38,249 bases of DNA from a virus, in the IMG/VR virus record IMGVR_UViG_3300044684_000585, positions 1 through 38,249 of that record, one strand, 5' to 3'. The notes beneath the pieces are model-generated. The model saw nothing but the letters and a program-made list of their open reading frames with translations, made no database searches and was not told the origin of the DNA. The translations under genes and the position numbers were made by a program. Shown here one piece after another: positions 6,476 to 16,800 of the stretch. The number at the start of each line of letters is the position of its first letter. The first letter of the stretch is position 1.

Positions 6476-8176
6476 TTAGACGACCTTGACGCGGACATTC
6501 GCCCGGCCATCGGCCAGGATGTTCTGCACCACCCCTACAGCACGTCGGTACTGCGCGAACGAGATCGCGTCGTCGTCGACCAGGATGCCACTGATACCGT
6601 CCCCATCCTGAATGGGAACAACATACTGACCAGGTGCGGCGCCATGCACGTTCACCGGCACCTGACCGCAATACGCAATGCGGTCTACGCGCTGCCGCGC
6701 CGCCTCGAGCCTCATCTCGAAAACTGCGAGGTCTGCCCCGTAGGTTGGACTTTCCACGTCGGTCGGGCGTTGAATACCCAAGCTTTCTTCGTTACCCCAG
6801 ACGTCGCCACCAACATACGACGGGTCGGTCGATTTGATCAGGAAGGAAACCGACGCGACCCATTTGTCGGTAATCCTGCCATCCGCATCAATCCCGACGA
6901 TCTGCCCCTTTGCAATCTCGCCACAGCCATCTGCCTTCGTCATGTACTCGGCGTAGTCGGCGCCGGAGGCGTTGATCGTTCCCCCGGCATTTATCGAACG
7001 CGTAGTCGTGCCGTTCTTGCCCACCAATATGGCTGTGCTCGTATTACTGTACCCAGCCTGCCCCGCTGCGCAAAAGAGCGCAGAGACCTGCGTGCCGCCA
7101 TCAATCGACAGGATGGTTGCGCCCTCGGCCTGCGCACTGGAAATGCGATGGCGGCCACCAAAGCTGGTCGAAGTCGTCACACCAACAAAGAAATTGCCGC
7201 TAGTGTCGAAGCGAGCCATTTCCGTCAAGGCGCCGGCTTTCTGTGTCTGGAAAATCAGTGACGATGCTTCGCTGCCCTCCGTCGGAGTACCGACCACGGT
7301 ACGCAGCTGCATCCACACACGCGAGTGACCACTACCATTGGGCGCGGTGACGAGGTAATTTCCCGGCTCCGAGTTCGCGCCAACGTTTGTCGTGCAGCCG
7401 GAGGTTATATTGCCAGCAGCGGCGCCACGCACGTCCAAGGCCTGGGTCGGTGCGCTGGTCCCAATACCGACGTTGCCGTTGGCATCGACAGCCACTGCAG
7501 CCCCTTCGGACGTAGGGTCAAGCACGTTGGTTCCGTCGCATTCCAGATGCGTACGAGCACCCTGCAAAACCTTGACTCCAGTGCCGCTAACGGTCTTCAC
7601 GGTGAGGGTGTAAGCGCCGGTTGTAGCATTGCGAACGAAAAACTGTCTCACGTTACCCGGGACGACAACATTGATGTTTGCCGTAAGCGCTCCGGTGAAC
7701 TCGTAAAACAGGTTCGCAGCCTCATCTGTGGTCAAAGTGACGTCGACGCCGCCCGCAACGGACTTCGACAGCAGGCCCAAGCCCACGTCAGCCGCGGCGG
7801 TTGCGCCGATGTTTGACCGCGCTGTCGCCTTCTGGCCGGAAGTGAGGTTCTGGTTGGCGTCGAATCGCACAGCCTGACTCAGGGCAGTGTTCGCCGTACT
7901 CAGCGTCGTTTTTACCTGCTGCGCCAACGCCGATGGCAAAAGACCGATCGGCATGATGGCATATGACTGCGTATTGGCTGTGGCCCCGAGGTAGGTTGAT
8001 GCCAAGGTCAGCTGCGTGTTCGACTGAATGCTCAGGATCTCGTACAAGCGCGCGTCGGGCCCGACCCAAACGTCGCCTGGACAGAGGATAGAAACATCAA
8101 CCCACAACGTTCCATTGCCATATACGATTGCATTGCCGTTGGCGACATTCACGGAGCCGCTTTTGTACCATGCCAT
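6476..8176 (-). CDS. Tail fibre / receptor-binding protein with C-terminal peptidase-G2-like domain
   Basis: A 566-residue protein at the distal end of the tail gene order. The first about 90 residues (MAWYKSGSVNVANGNAIVYGNGTLW) are a phage-tail attachment domain common in fibres. Residues about 90-400 are beta-rich and repetitive (VDANGNVGIGTSAPTQ, MARFDTSGNFFVGV). From about 400 a motif ASGADYAEYMTKADG and GQIVGIDADGRI resembles the peptidase G2/IMC autoproteolytic or endosialidase-chaperone-like modules that help trimer assembly and may be cut off. It would form a fibre that recognises the host surface. ATG at 8174-8176 after AGGAGAAATGA; 12 bp separate it from the J-like gene; a terminator follows. 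Confidence 0.8.
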   Translation of the reverse strand: MAWYKSGSVNVANGNAIVYGNGTLWVDVSILCPGDVWVGPDARLYEILSIQSNTQLTLASTYLGATANTQSYAIMPIGLLPSALAQQVKTTLSTANTALSQAVRFDANQNLTSGQKATARSNIGATAAADVGLGLLSKSVAGGVDVTLTTDEAANLFYEFTGALTANINVVVPGNVRQFFVRNATTGAYTLTVKTVSGTGVKVLQGARTHLECDGTNVLDPTSEGAAVAVDANGNVGIGTSAPTQALDVRGAAAGNITSGCTTNVGANSEPGNYLVTAPNGSGHSRVWMQLRTVVGTPTEGSEASSLIFQTQKAGALTEMARFDTSGNFFVGVTTSTSFGGRHRISSAQAEGATILSIDGGTQVSALFCAAGQAGYSNTSTAILVGKNGTTTRSINAGGTINASGADYAEYMTKADGCGEIAKGQIVGIDADGRITDKWVASVSFLIKSTDPSYVGGDVWGNEESLGIQRPTDVESPTYGADLAVFEMRLEAARQRVDRIAYCGQVPVNVHGAAPGQYVVPIQDGDGISGILVDDDAISFAQYRRAVGVVQNILADGRANVRVKVV

Positions 8177-8188
8177 TCATTTCTCCTA

Positions 8189-11100
8189 TTAAACTTTTAC
8201 GACTTTCCATGCCAAAGAACTGATCACGATTTGCCCGTTATTTGGGCCAATAGGTTCCCAGTGGTATTTGATGTAAAGCCTGTTATCAGTCGGGGTGTTA
8301 TAACCGCCACTGACCAGGCCGTCCCCGACAACAATCTCCGCGCTCGAGTAGCCGGCGCAACCGTTATTGAGGCTATATCCACCCGAGATGGTTACGGACG
8401 CGAGGTACATATCGGTTGCAGCCTGAGACCAGCTGTCACTCACCTGAATGCCGGTGTCGATGAAGTAGTCATATCCGACGAACCGTCCCGATACGCTACC
8501 GTCCGGTTCCGTGGTGCTCACGTACCCGATCTGGCCGCTATTGACGGCCGCGGTGCCGACAGCCACAACGTTGGGCGCGCTGATCACGCTCCGAGCGAAG
8601 TAACCCGAACCATCCGCATTGAGTGAAATCTTGCTTCCGACACGGATAAACGGCGAGGAGCCCAACGCATTGAAATCAACGTAGTTGGTTCCCGACGAGT
8701 TTTGAGCGCGTCCCGCTGTGATCGTCCCAAGGTCCGCCGACACTGCGGACAAAGTGGTAACGTCTATCTTGTCGGCAGTTACCGAATCTGCGGTTAGCGA
8801 ACGTCCGTTGATGGAGCCGTCAATAATCAAGCTGCCGCTCAGACCCAGAGTATTAACTCCGTTGACATTCCCCATGATTAGGAGCTGCTTCGGAGTTCCG
8901 GCCCCGTCCGGACGGTAAACCAGGAATCGGTCTGCCAACACTGCGAACGATGACTGTTGGCCGCCGCCAGACATGAGGCTCATGCCGGCGACACCATAAT
9001 TCCCGTCTTCCATTGTCTGAACCTGGACGGTGTACTTTGCCTGCATCCCGGTAATCGAGGATGCGTTGGCACTGGACTGGGTCTTCACCGTAGCGAAGTC
9101 ACCAGTGTCCAAGCGCGCCTGCACGGCGGTGATCAAATCTGCATTTGCCTTGTCTCCGTCCGCACGGGCCGTCTTCTCAGTGATAATTGCTGACTCAGCA
9201 GTACCCACACGCACGGCAAGCGATTCCCGCAATGACGCTTCCGCCGTGTCCGCGTCTGCACGTGCTTTCTTCTCCGTTGCGATTGAAGCCTCGGCATCTC
9301 CAACCCGGGTCGCAAGGGTCTCGCGAGTCGAAACCTCTGCACTCAGCTGGGTCGCCAAGGCGGATTGCTGCATCGCGAAGGCGGCCGCGTTGTTGTTGAC
9401 CACAGCGACAAGCGCGGACTGCGCAGTTACAAGAGCCTTCGTTGCATCCGCATTCGTCTTGATGCCCTCCTGGGCCACGGCAACATTGGCCTGGACATCC
9501 GCCTGCACGCGCTGCGTGTTGAAAGAATCGAGCGCGTCTTGGATCGCGGCTTGCGCGAGCGCCTGCGCGTTATTCGCTGCTTCAACAGTAAGCGCACCCG
9601 TTGCCCCTGCAACTGCGGCATCAACGTACACCGTCGACGCGGTTTGCGATATCGCTCCAGCCATCTGCGTGATCTGCGACTGGGCTGACGTAAGATCCTG
9701 CCCAGTGCTGGTCAGCTGCGCAACGGTGGACTGGATCAACGCCTTGTTAGCGTCCGCCACCTGCTCCACCGACGATAACCGTGCCTCGACATCCGTCTGG
9801 ATCGACGCGGTCGCCAAAAGCTGGATCGTTCCCGTGGCCGGGTCCGTGGACACAATCGCATTCGTGACCGTGTCGTGCCAGCGAACCAGTTCGGCAGTCT
9901 TATAGTCATCAATCGTGGCTTGCAACGAGGCCAGCGCGTTGAGGTAGCTGCCTGTCGGGATCTGGGCGATCGGCTGCGCCAGTTCGGCGGCCAGCTGAGG
10001 CGTCCCGATCGCGTTCGTCAGCTGCTGCAGGAGTGCCGACGGGTCGCTGCTTGGAGCACTCGCCACTCCGCCCATAGCGCTCGACGGATAGAAGTCGCTC
10101 GGATTGCCCGACGTGTCGATGACGCGCGCCCAGTAGAACCACGTCTGGCCGGGCTGCAGCCCGGGATGCTTCCATTTTGTTGACGGGTTCTTCTGCGAGG
10201 TGAGTGGAAACGCCTGCGAACGATCGTTGACCGTGCCACCCCAAACTTCCGTGTAGTCCCGATCGGGCTGGTTTGCAACGAACGTCCAGACGATATCGTT
10301 ACTGAACAAGCCACCTGTTGCCGCGAGCGACGTCAAGCCGCTGGGCTTGTTGCCGGTCAAGGCGAATTGATACGGCGTGACATTGCTCAAGGGCTCGGCG
10401 CTGGCCCCGTATTTGTTGAACGACTGCAGCTTGATCCAGATTGGCCGGCCGAGACGCTCCTTCGGCACCACATACTGAAAGACCGCCTGGTCAAGGCGCA
10501 GGAACTGTGTTCCGGTCGCGTGTGCCGTGATCGCGGTGCCCTTCTGACCACGGCGCAAGTACGTCAGCGAGTATTTGTCGGTGGCCAGCAACGTCGAGGT
10601 CCCGTACGCCATCACCTCGCCGCCCAGCCAAAAGAGTGTGTCCCCATTGTCCGCCGCGGTTTGGTTGGCGGACAGCAGCTGGCCATGGCTGACAGACATG
10701 TCGACGTAAACCGTATGGCCGGTATCCGGATCAGCACCGCTCGGCAGCGCGGTCGTCAGCACACCGTGCCGTGCAGGCCCACGGATCGTGCCTACCTGCT
10801 GGTAGGTCTGGTTGTCATCGGACACCCAGACGTTGGCGCCGCCCCAGTCGGCGCCACCCGACGTCCCGATCCACACTTCGAGGTTCGGCGCGGTCATGGC
10901 GTTCGGCGCCTGGAAGATTACCGGCGCGTTGGCGGCGCCGGGCGCGACCTGCTGCTGCGGAATGAATGGCGTCGGGGTCTGCGTCGGCACCGCGGTCGGT
11001 TTGAGCAGGCCAAACGGCCACTCCTCGACCGTGAGCGTGATGCTGCCCTTGCCGTCGTCATCCAGTTCAACGACCCGCACCGGCACATGGTCGAGGTTTT

Positions 11101-12235
11101 TCGGGGCGAAGGTCAAAGTGACCAGATCCATCGGCTCGAGCAGGCACAGATGCTCGTCGACGCGTAGCTCCCACTGGTTGCGGATATAAAGCTCTCGGTC
11201 GCGCCAGAACTCGGCCACGGTTGCCGCCATCGCGTCTCGGGAAATGCAATGCAACTCCAGGGTCTCCGAAATCGCGCCGTACTGCGTAACCGCCGACAGA
11301 TCGTCACGCGTCACCGTGCTGGTGTTGTAGTCCTTCGCGCGCGACGTGAAATTCAAAATGATCCGGTTGGTCGCCTCTGATGGCTGCTTGCGCCGCTCGA
11401 CCGGCGCCTCGAGCAGGTCGCTCTCGGTAATGTCGTAGACCGGCGTCGTGTTCGGTGTCCATGCCCCTACCGGCTCGTCGCCATATGGCACGAGCTTGAG
11501 CTGACCATTGCTCCACACCGGCTCGGCCAGCGTCGCACTCAGCAGCTCAGTGAGGTAATCCCGTGCCGCCCGCTGCGACGTCGCCGCCACCGACACCGTC
11601 AGCCCCATCGCCGCGCACCAGGTGGAATAATCGCTCATGTCCGCCAGCACTCCCGACAGCCCGAGACCGTTCAATGGATCGGACACGATATCGCTGATCA
11701 CATCGGAAGGCAAGGCGTCATCGGCGCCGGCGATAATACGCTCGCCGAGAACCTCGAAGCTCAAGTTCGGCTGATCACTGGACGTCCCGAGATCGAACGA
11801 CGATGCCGCCACGTAGGCAATGCCGGAGTAGGTTACGGCTTGGTCCGGCACGTTCGTCGCCAGATACGACCAGGCCGCCTGGCGCAACTGGCCACTCTTG
11901 AACGTCATCCCCAGGGTGTTGATGTCGGTGACCGACTTGTCCTTCCACACCTTGCCAACGCCGGCAATCTGCCCCGTCGCCAGGCCCAGAACAAAAGCGG
12001 CCGTGTAGGTATAGCTCGTGTTCGACGTCGTAGTCTTCCCACCACCCTTGCCGCCTGTTTGCTGCGTGTCGGTATGCGGAATCGCGGTGAAATTACCGTA
12101 CCACAGCATGTTCGCCGGGACGCGAGCCTTGCCCCAGACCCTTGCCTTGGCCGTGCCATACGCCGATTGATTGATGCGTAATGACAGGACCTTTGGCTCT
12201 TCAGTATGTATGTTCTGACCACCACCAAGAGACAT
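8189..12235 (-). CDS. J-like central tail tip / host-specificity protein
   Basis: A 1348-residue protein. The N-terminal about 430 residues (GGGQNIHTEEPKVLSLRINQSAYG onwards, with a VLGLATGQIAGVGKVWKD region) match the hub part of siphovirus tail-tip proteins. Residues about 430-760 hold beta-sandwich, fibronectin-like modules. About 780-1050 is a long coiled coil with two near-direct copies of the block AEASIATEKKARADAD / AESAIITEKTARADGD. The C-terminus (about 1060-1180, FAVLADRFLVYRPDG and SADLGTITAGRAQ) is a DUF1983-like domain of lambda J. It closes the tail tip and carries receptor specificity. ATG 12235 overlaps the NlpC stop (TGATG) after GAGGT; a TTG one codon earlier was not chosen. 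Confidence 0.9.
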   Translation of the reverse strand: MSLGGGQNIHTEEPKVLSLRINQSAYGTAKARVWGKARVPANMLWYGNFTAIPHTDTQQTGGKGGGKTTTSNTSYTYTAAFVLGLATGQIAGVGKVWKDKSVTDINTLGMTFKSGQLRQAAWSYLATNVPDQAVTYSGIAYVAASSFDLGTSSDQPNLSFEVLGERIIAGADDALPSDVISDIVSDPLNGLGLSGVLADMSDYSTWCAAMGLTVSVAATSQRAARDYLTELLSATLAEPVWSNGQLKLVPYGDEPVGAWTPNTTPVYDITESDLLEAPVERRKQPSEATNRIILNFTSRAKDYNTSTVTRDDLSAVTQYGAISETLELHCISRDAMAATVAEFWRDRELYIRNQWELRVDEHLCLLEPMDLVTLTFAPKNLDHVPVRVVELDDDGKGSITLTVEEWPFGLLKPTAVPTQTPTPFIPQQQVAPGAANAPVIFQAPNAMTAPNLEVWIGTSGGADWGGANVWVSDDNQTYQQVGTIRGPARHGVLTTALPSGADPDTGHTVYVDMSVSHGQLLSANQTAADNGDTLFWLGGEVMAYGTSTLLATDKYSLTYLRRGQKGTAITAHATGTQFLRLDQAVFQYVVPKERLGRPIWIKLQSFNKYGASAEPLSNVTPYQFALTGNKPSGLTSLAATGGLFSNDIVWTFVANQPDRDYTEVWGGTVNDRSQAFPLTSQKNPSTKWKHPGLQPGQTWFYWARVIDTSGNPSDFYPSSAMGGVASAPSSDPSALLQQLTNAIGTPQLAAELAQPIAQIPTGSYLNALASLQATIDDYKTAELVRWHDTVTNAIVSTDPATGTIQLLATASIQTDVEARLSSVEQVADANKALIQSTVAQLTSTGQDLTSAQSQITQMAGAISQTASTVYVDAAVAGATGALTVEAANNAQALAQAAIQDALDSFNTQRVQADVQANVAVAQEGIKTNADATKALVTAQSALVAVVNNNAAAFAMQQSALATQLSAEVSTRETLATRVGDAEASIATEKKARADADTAEASLRESLAVRVGTAESAIITEKTARADGDKANADLITAVQARLDTGDFATVKTQSSANASSITGMQAKYTVQVQTMEDGNYGVAGMSLMSGGGQQSSFAVLADRFLVYRPDGAGTPKQLLIMGNVNGVNTLGLSGSLIIDGSINGRSLTADSVTADKIDVTTLSAVSADLGTITAGRAQNSSGTNYVDFNALGSSPFIRVGSKISLNADGSGYFARSVISAPNVVAVGTAAVNSGQIGYVSTTEPDGSVSGRFVGYDYFIDTGIQVSDSWSQAATDMYLASVTISGGYSLNNGCAGYSSAEIVVGDGLVSGGYNTPTDNRLYIKYHWEPIGPNNGQIVISSLAWKVVKV

Positions 12236-12663
12236 CAAAGACCTCGTATTCTATAAAACTCGACTGCACGGCCAGCGAGCCACCCCTGGTCACCCTCGGC
12301 CTCGGTGACGGCGCCGACTCGCGAGTCCGCGTGGATGACCATCGGCCAATCGATGACGACGGCTCCATGCGCGAAGCAGCGGCCGACGTGGTAAAGCGCG
12401 ATGTCGCCCGGCTGGACCTGATCGCGGTCGACCTGGTCGCCGTATTCGCGCACCAGATCGCGGAACCGCTCTTCGGAGCGATGCAGCATCCAATCCATCG
12501 GATAGTCGCCTGGATCGAACGCATCGAGCAGGCCGACCGCTGCGAAGATCGCGATCAGGATCTGGGCGCAGTCGACGCCAGCGCCCTTGACCCGCGCGCG
12601 GTGGTGATAGGGCGTCTTCAGCCAGGACCGGGCCTCGGCTACGATCTGTTCGCGCGTCGTCAC
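12235..12663 (-). CDS. NlpC/P60 tail-tip peptidase
   Basis: A 142-residue protein with the NlpC/P60 pattern: EARSWLKTPYHHRARVKGAGVDCAQIL, where the Cys in VDC is the probable nucleophile, and a later HGAVVIDWPMVIHAD stretch providing the His. Homologues at this place (lambda K-type) are cell-wall peptidases or tail assembly proteins used during DNA entry. Start is GTG at 12663, overlapping the stop of the DUF2163 gene (GTGA). The longer frame to 12765 is the shadow of that gene. It lies between the BR0599-like gene and the J-like gene, as in many GTA-like and lambdoid tails. Confidence 0.9.
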   Translation of the reverse strand: MTTREQIVAEARSWLKTPYHHRARVKGAGVDCAQILIAIFAAVGLLDAFDPGDYPMDWMLHRSEERFRDLVREYGDQVDRDQVQPGDIALYHVGRCFAHGAVVIDWPMVIHADSRVGAVTEAEGDQGWLAGRAVEFYRIRGL

Positions 12664-13514
12664 AGGGCCGTCTCCGGCGATGGAACGAAGGGCTGGCCGT
12701 TGAACGCGCTCCCGTTGTTGAACTTCGACTGGCACTCGACCCACGTCCGCGAGCAGCCAGGCCAAATGAGGAACTGGTCGCCCGGCGTCACTTGGGACAG
12801 CAACGGGTACGCCAGGCGCAGGGTTTGCCCGTCCGTCTGCAGGCGGACACTGCGCCTCGCGCCGGCGTTCGCACCCGACGTGAACATGATCTCGCCGGCC
12901 GTGAAGTAGCCAGCGCCGTTCGGGAGCGCCGCGCTAGCGACGATGATCGACTTGGTCGATCCGGCGCCCGCCGCTCCCGCAGTCTGGTAGGCCGCTCGCG
13001 CGACACCGCATCCGACGTCGTAAAGCGTCCGGCTGCAGCCCGGCTCCCACAGGTCCCGGGGGATCTGCATGTCCAGCTTGGCCAGGTCGCTTTTTACCGT
13101 GATGCGAATCGTCAGGTCAGACTCGACCTCCTGAATGTCACCCTTGAACCGCAGGAAGGCGCCCACGATCGGATCGCCCGGGTTCGCGGCATGCGCGCGA
13201 TACAGCGACAGCTTGACCCCGTCCAGGGCGCCGTTTCGCACGGCGGTGAAGAAGTCGGTGCCGTACAGCTGATCCGTCGGCTGCGGCGTGATCTCGATCT
13301 GCAGGCTGTCAGCCTCGAGACCCTTGGTCAACTTCGTCGATCCTCGATCGAACACCGGGCCTGCCTGCCAGGTGTAGCCGTTCCAGCTCGTCGACAGCAC
13401 ATGGCTGCTGTATCGCAGCACCGTCCCATCCAGGAAGGTCAGCTGCCACAAGTCGACTGCCCAGAACTGGCGTGTCGCGAGCAGCGCGATATGCGTTTGC
13501 GTGGTCTGGATCAT
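12660..13514 (-). CDS. DUF2163 / BR0599-family tail protein
   Basis: A 284-residue protein starting MIQTTQTHIALLATRQFWAVDLWQLTFLDG. It has the N-terminal DUF2163-like beta domain and the C-terminal BR0599 signature with cysteines (YDVGCGV, then GDQFLIWPGCSRTWVECQSKFNNGSAFNGQPFVP). Members are distal tail/baseplate hub components similar to lambda L. The ATG at 13512-13514 overlaps the DUF2460 stop (ATGA). The open frame up to 13793 is low-complexity Arg/His-rich shadow and was excluded. Confidence 0.88.
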   Translation of the reverse strand: MIQTTQTHIALLATRQFWAVDLWQLTFLDGTVLRYSSHVLSTSWNGYTWQAGPVFDRGSTKLTKGLEADSLQIEITPQPTDQLYGTDFFTAVRNGALDGVKLSLYRAHAANPGDPIVGAFLRFKGDIQEVESDLTIRITVKSDLAKLDMQIPRDLWEPGCSRTLYDVGCGVARAAYQTAGAAGAGSTKSIIVASAALPNGAGYFTAGEIMFTSGANAGARRSVRLQTDGQTLRLAYPLLSQVTPGDQFLIWPGCSRTWVECQSKFNNGSAFNGQPFVPSPETAL

Positions 13515-14113
13515 GGAAACACCTTTGACAGCAGCACGACGCTCCCCACCTGCCAAAAGCCCTTCAGGAACTGCTCGAAGCCGACCAGGTCGCTGGCGAA
13601 CCGCACGCGCATCGCGTAGGAGCCGGTCCAGGTCAGCGTGTCGCCGGCAGCGCCGGCATTGGTCAGCGTCACGATGCCGGTCGAACCGATCGTGTAGTCG
13701 ATGTTGGCGGCGAGCGTGGCTGGTCCACGCTTGATGGTCGGCGTGCCGGTGGGCGCCCACACCGGCTCGACCCACGAATCGATCTTGCGGCACAGCTGGA
13801 ACGCCTTCGCGATGCCGTCGGTCGTGCCGAACGGCTGATCCTGCACCGCGTTGTCTTCCTCGTCGACGTACAGGAAGCTGTCGAACTGGCCTCGGTGCAG
13901 GTTGAAGAAGCCCATCAGCTGCGCGCGCTCCTGCAGGGCGCCGTAGGAGCGCAGCACCTCATAGTTCAGGGTGTAACGCCAGCGCGGAAACGGGCGCCGG
14001 CAGATCGACGTCTCGCGCCCGTTCCACGCTTCCTTGACGTCGGTCTTCCATTCGGGCTGCCGCATGACCTTCGGCGCGAGCCCGGGAAGGGTTGGATAAA
14101 CCAGGTTTGTCAT
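13511..14113 (-). CDS. DUF2460 distal tail protein
   Basis: A 200-residue protein with the DUF2460 pattern: YPTLPGLAPKVMRQPEWKTDV near the N-terminus, RYTLNYEVLRS, and FNLHRGQFDSFLYVDEEDN in the middle. The family is found just after the tape measure gene and acts as distal tail or minor tail protein, replacing lambda M. ATG overlaps the tape measure stop (ATGA at 14110-14113), and its own stop overlaps the next gene in the same way. Confidence 0.9.
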   Translation of the reverse strand: MTNLVYPTLPGLAPKVMRQPEWKTDVKEAWNGRETSICRRPFPRWRYTLNYEVLRSYGALQERAQLMGFFNLHRGQFDSFLYVDEEDNAVQDQPFGTTDGIAKAFQLCRKIDSWVEPVWAPTGTPTIKRGPATLAANIDYTIGSTGIVTLTNAGAAGDTLTWTGSYAMRVRFASDLVGFEQFLKGFWQVGSVVLLSKVFP

Positions 14114-16800
14114 CGCTTTCCATCCTTGATTGCGGACTGCAGGGCATCAGCAAGGTGACGCTTGTTGTCGAGCAGGAAGCGCTTTACGTCACGCGAGTCC
14201 ATTGCGGTCAGGTGCACGTGCACGTCGCCGCCGGCCGGGCCGCCGTTCTCCGCCATCTGGCGCACCGCGTCCGCCTGCTTCTGCGGCAGAACCATCTCGC
14301 GCTCGTGCAGCTGGGTGACCGGATTGACGCCGGCCGGAATGTCGTAGCCGCCACGCGCGCTGGCGATATGGCCAGCAAAACCCAGCACGAGGCCGGTGGC
14401 CGCGATCGCCATCGCCGGCGCCATGAACGGACCAACGACAGGAATTGCCGCCATCGACGCGTACACGTTCGCTGCGGCCTCCCAGGCCGCCATCGCAATG
14501 TTCTTGAGCGCGGACCATGCCTTGGCCAGCACCGATTGCGTCGCGGCCCACCAGTCGCTCGTTGTGCGGGTCGTATTGCCGGCGACGGTTGCCGCAGTCT
14601 GGGCCGTCTCGCCGGTCAGCCACATCCCGACCTTCTTAGCGATAAATTGCGAGAAGGACTGGAGCGTCGCCGTCCAGGCGTGCACCAGGCCCTTCTGCAA
14701 CGTGGTCGTACCGGCCAGCATGCCGGCAAAGGTGTTTTCGTAGGACGAGCGCATGCTCTCCGTCATCTGGAGCCAGGGCCCTGCGGACTCCTGCGCGGCC
14801 TTCGCGCTGATCTGCCCCATCGTCTCAACGTGCTTACGCTGGGCCTCCTCGATCTGGGCGTGCAACTGCGCGAGCGCGACCGGGTTGCGGTCCGGCGACT
14901 GCTCCTGCAACTGCAATTCCTTCTGCAGGGCGTCGAGGCGGATCTGGTAGCGTCGGTCCTCAAGTCCCTGCTGCAGCTCGAGCATCTTCTCTGAGGTCAT
15001 CTCGCCCAGGCTGAGCTGCAGCTCGGCTTGCCGCTGCGCGCTGTCGACTTCGTCGAGCGCTGCGGCACGCTTGGCTTCCAGCACGACCTTATCGACCTGC
15101 AGGGTCTGCTCGGCGAGCTTGCGCTGATCCTTCGCAATGTCGGCGAGCGCTGCCTTGGCTTCCTTGCTGTCGGCGCCATACCGGGCCTTCAGTTGCTCGT
15201 AGATCTGCGTGGCGATGGCGATCCGTGCGGTATGGTTGTTCTTGAATTCCTCGAGCGCGGACTTCTCGCCGGCGATCTGGCTGTCGAAGGCGGCCTGCCG
15301 CAAGTCGTGCTCAAGCGTCAGGTAGCGCCGCGTGACCTGATTCTTTTCTTCTGCCGACATCTTGGTCGTCTCGAGCAGGTGTTTCCAGTAGTCCCGCTCC
15401 CGGCCTTTGCCGTATTCCTGCGCGGTGCCGGCCAGCTGCTGGGCTTTCTCGAAGCCGTCCTTGTCGATCGCGAGGCGCTCTTCCCACGCGGCCATGCGGT
15501 TTTGTTTATCGGCGTTGAAATCGTAGGTCGGGCCGGTCGAGGTGTTCGGCTTCTCGCTCTCGGGCTTGCGTTGCTTTGGACCGCGCAGCAGCACGTCGTT
15601 CATCTGGTCCTGCCCCTTCTGGGCGATGTCGACCATCTTGTTCATGTGCTTTTGCTCGACCTCTTCGAGGCTCGCCGTACCGCGCTGCCATGCGGCCTTG
15701 GCGCCTGAGAAATCCAGGTGCAGCGCGCGCTCGACCGTTGAGAGGGAGCGCATCGCGCTGGTGACGAACACCTCCAGCGTGCCCATGATGAACTCGAGCA
15801 CCTCAAGGGCGCCGACCTTGAGGCCGATAAAGGCGATCTCGACCACCTTGAGGCAGTTGCCGAAGAACTCCATCGCGCCCGGCGCCTCAGTGCCAAACAC
15901 CTCGCTGACCAGGGCGCCGATCTGCGAGAAGCCCTCGGAGACCACTTGCCACATCTGCTGCACCGCTTCGCCGCAGATCTGGATCGAGTTCGTGACCGAC
16001 TCCATCGTGAGTCGGAACATGCCGCCGGCGACCGGACCGACACCGCTCAACCATGAGCCGAGCTTGACCAGCGTCGGCAGCACGGTCGTGCCCAGCTGCA
16101 CTTCCAAGGATGTGAGAACGAGCTTCATGTCGTTCATCGTTTCCTTGTACTGCTTGGTCTGGGCGACACCCTCGGGACCGACGATCAGGCCCAGATTCTG
16201 GGCTTTCGCCTTGGCCTTCTCGATCTCGTCCGATGTGAGCTTGAGGATGCCCCTGACCTCGAGCCAGCTCTTACCGTACACCTGGACGCCGGCGGCGTTC
16301 TGCTCGATCGGGTTCTTGATGGCCTTGAGCTTATCGTTCACCTCGGACATCAGTTCGCTCGCCGGCCGGTATTGGCCGTTGGCGTCCTTGACCTTGACGC
16401 CCAATTTGGCGAAGGCGTCGGCGTTCGTCACCGCCTGCTTGCCAAGCTTGGCGGCCGCCGTCGTCACAGCGTCGGAATCGACGCCCAGGTGCCGCATCGC
16501 GACCATCATCACGCTCGCGCTCTCGGTCGTGATGCCGAGGGCCACGCTCAGCTTCTTGGCCTCGCCGGTCCATTCGTTCGATGCGGACACAGCGGCCTTG
16601 AACGCGGCGCCGCCGGCGATCACGCCGGTCAGCATGCCGAGCGCGCCGGTAATCTGTCCCATCGCACCGCTCACCGATGAGAACGCCGTCGAGATCTGTT
16701 TTTGCGCCTCTTTCGATGATTCGATCACGCGCTTCATGCCGGCTTCGTAGCCGGATGGGTCCGCGGTTATCGCGTATTCAGAAGTCTTGTCGTTGGCCAT
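14110..16800 (-). CDS. Tail length tape measure protein
   Basis: An 896-residue protein. It starts MANDKTSEYAITADPSGYEAGM, then long helical and Ala-rich stretches, hydrophobic segments (MGQITGALGMLTGVIAGGAAF at about 48-68; a cluster about 755-815, including AAIPVVGPFMAPAMAIAATGLVLGFAG), and coiled coils in 470-640. These are typical of a tape measure protein that sets tail length and enters the periplasm with the DNA. By the rule of thumb from lambda (about 1.5 angstrom per residue) the tail would be near 130 nm. Its start lies 34 nt inside the end of the GT frame, as in lambda-type tails. Confidence 0.92.
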   Translation of the reverse strand: MANDKTSEYAITADPSGYEAGMKRVIESSKEAQKQISTAFSSVSGAMGQITGALGMLTGVIAGGAAFKAAVSASNEWTGEAKKLSVALGITTESASVMMVAMRHLGVDSDAVTTAAAKLGKQAVTNADAFAKLGVKVKDANGQYRPASELMSEVNDKLKAIKNPIEQNAAGVQVYGKSWLEVRGILKLTSDEIEKAKAKAQNLGLIVGPEGVAQTKQYKETMNDMKLVLTSLEVQLGTTVLPTLVKLGSWLSGVGPVAGGMFRLTMESVTNSIQICGEAVQQMWQVVSEGFSQIGALVSEVFGTEAPGAMEFFGNCLKVVEIAFIGLKVGALEVLEFIMGTLEVFVTSAMRSLSTVERALHLDFSGAKAAWQRGTASLEEVEQKHMNKMVDIAQKGQDQMNDVLLRGPKQRKPESEKPNTSTGPTYDFNADKQNRMAAWEERLAIDKDGFEKAQQLAGTAQEYGKGRERDYWKHLLETTKMSAEEKNQVTRRYLTLEHDLRQAAFDSQIAGEKSALEEFKNNHTARIAIATQIYEQLKARYGADSKEAKAALADIAKDQRKLAEQTLQVDKVVLEAKRAAALDEVDSAQRQAELQLSLGEMTSEKMLELQQGLEDRRYQIRLDALQKELQLQEQSPDRNPVALAQLHAQIEEAQRKHVETMGQISAKAAQESAGPWLQMTESMRSSYENTFAGMLAGTTTLQKGLVHAWTATLQSFSQFIAKKVGMWLTGETAQTAATVAGNTTRTTSDWWAATQSVLAKAWSALKNIAMAAWEAAANVYASMAAIPVVGPFMAPAMAIAATGLVLGFAGHIASARGGYDIPAGVNPVTQLHEREMVLPQKQADAVRQMAENGGPAGGDVHVHLTAMDSRDVKRFLLDNKRHLADALQSAIKDGKR

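Noticed and set aside
9140-9330. Repeated DNA in the J-like gene as a mobile or tandem element
   Set aside because: The repeat is at protein level (coiled-coil block AEASIATEKKARADAD type) and is best explained as fibre shaft duplication within the gene.
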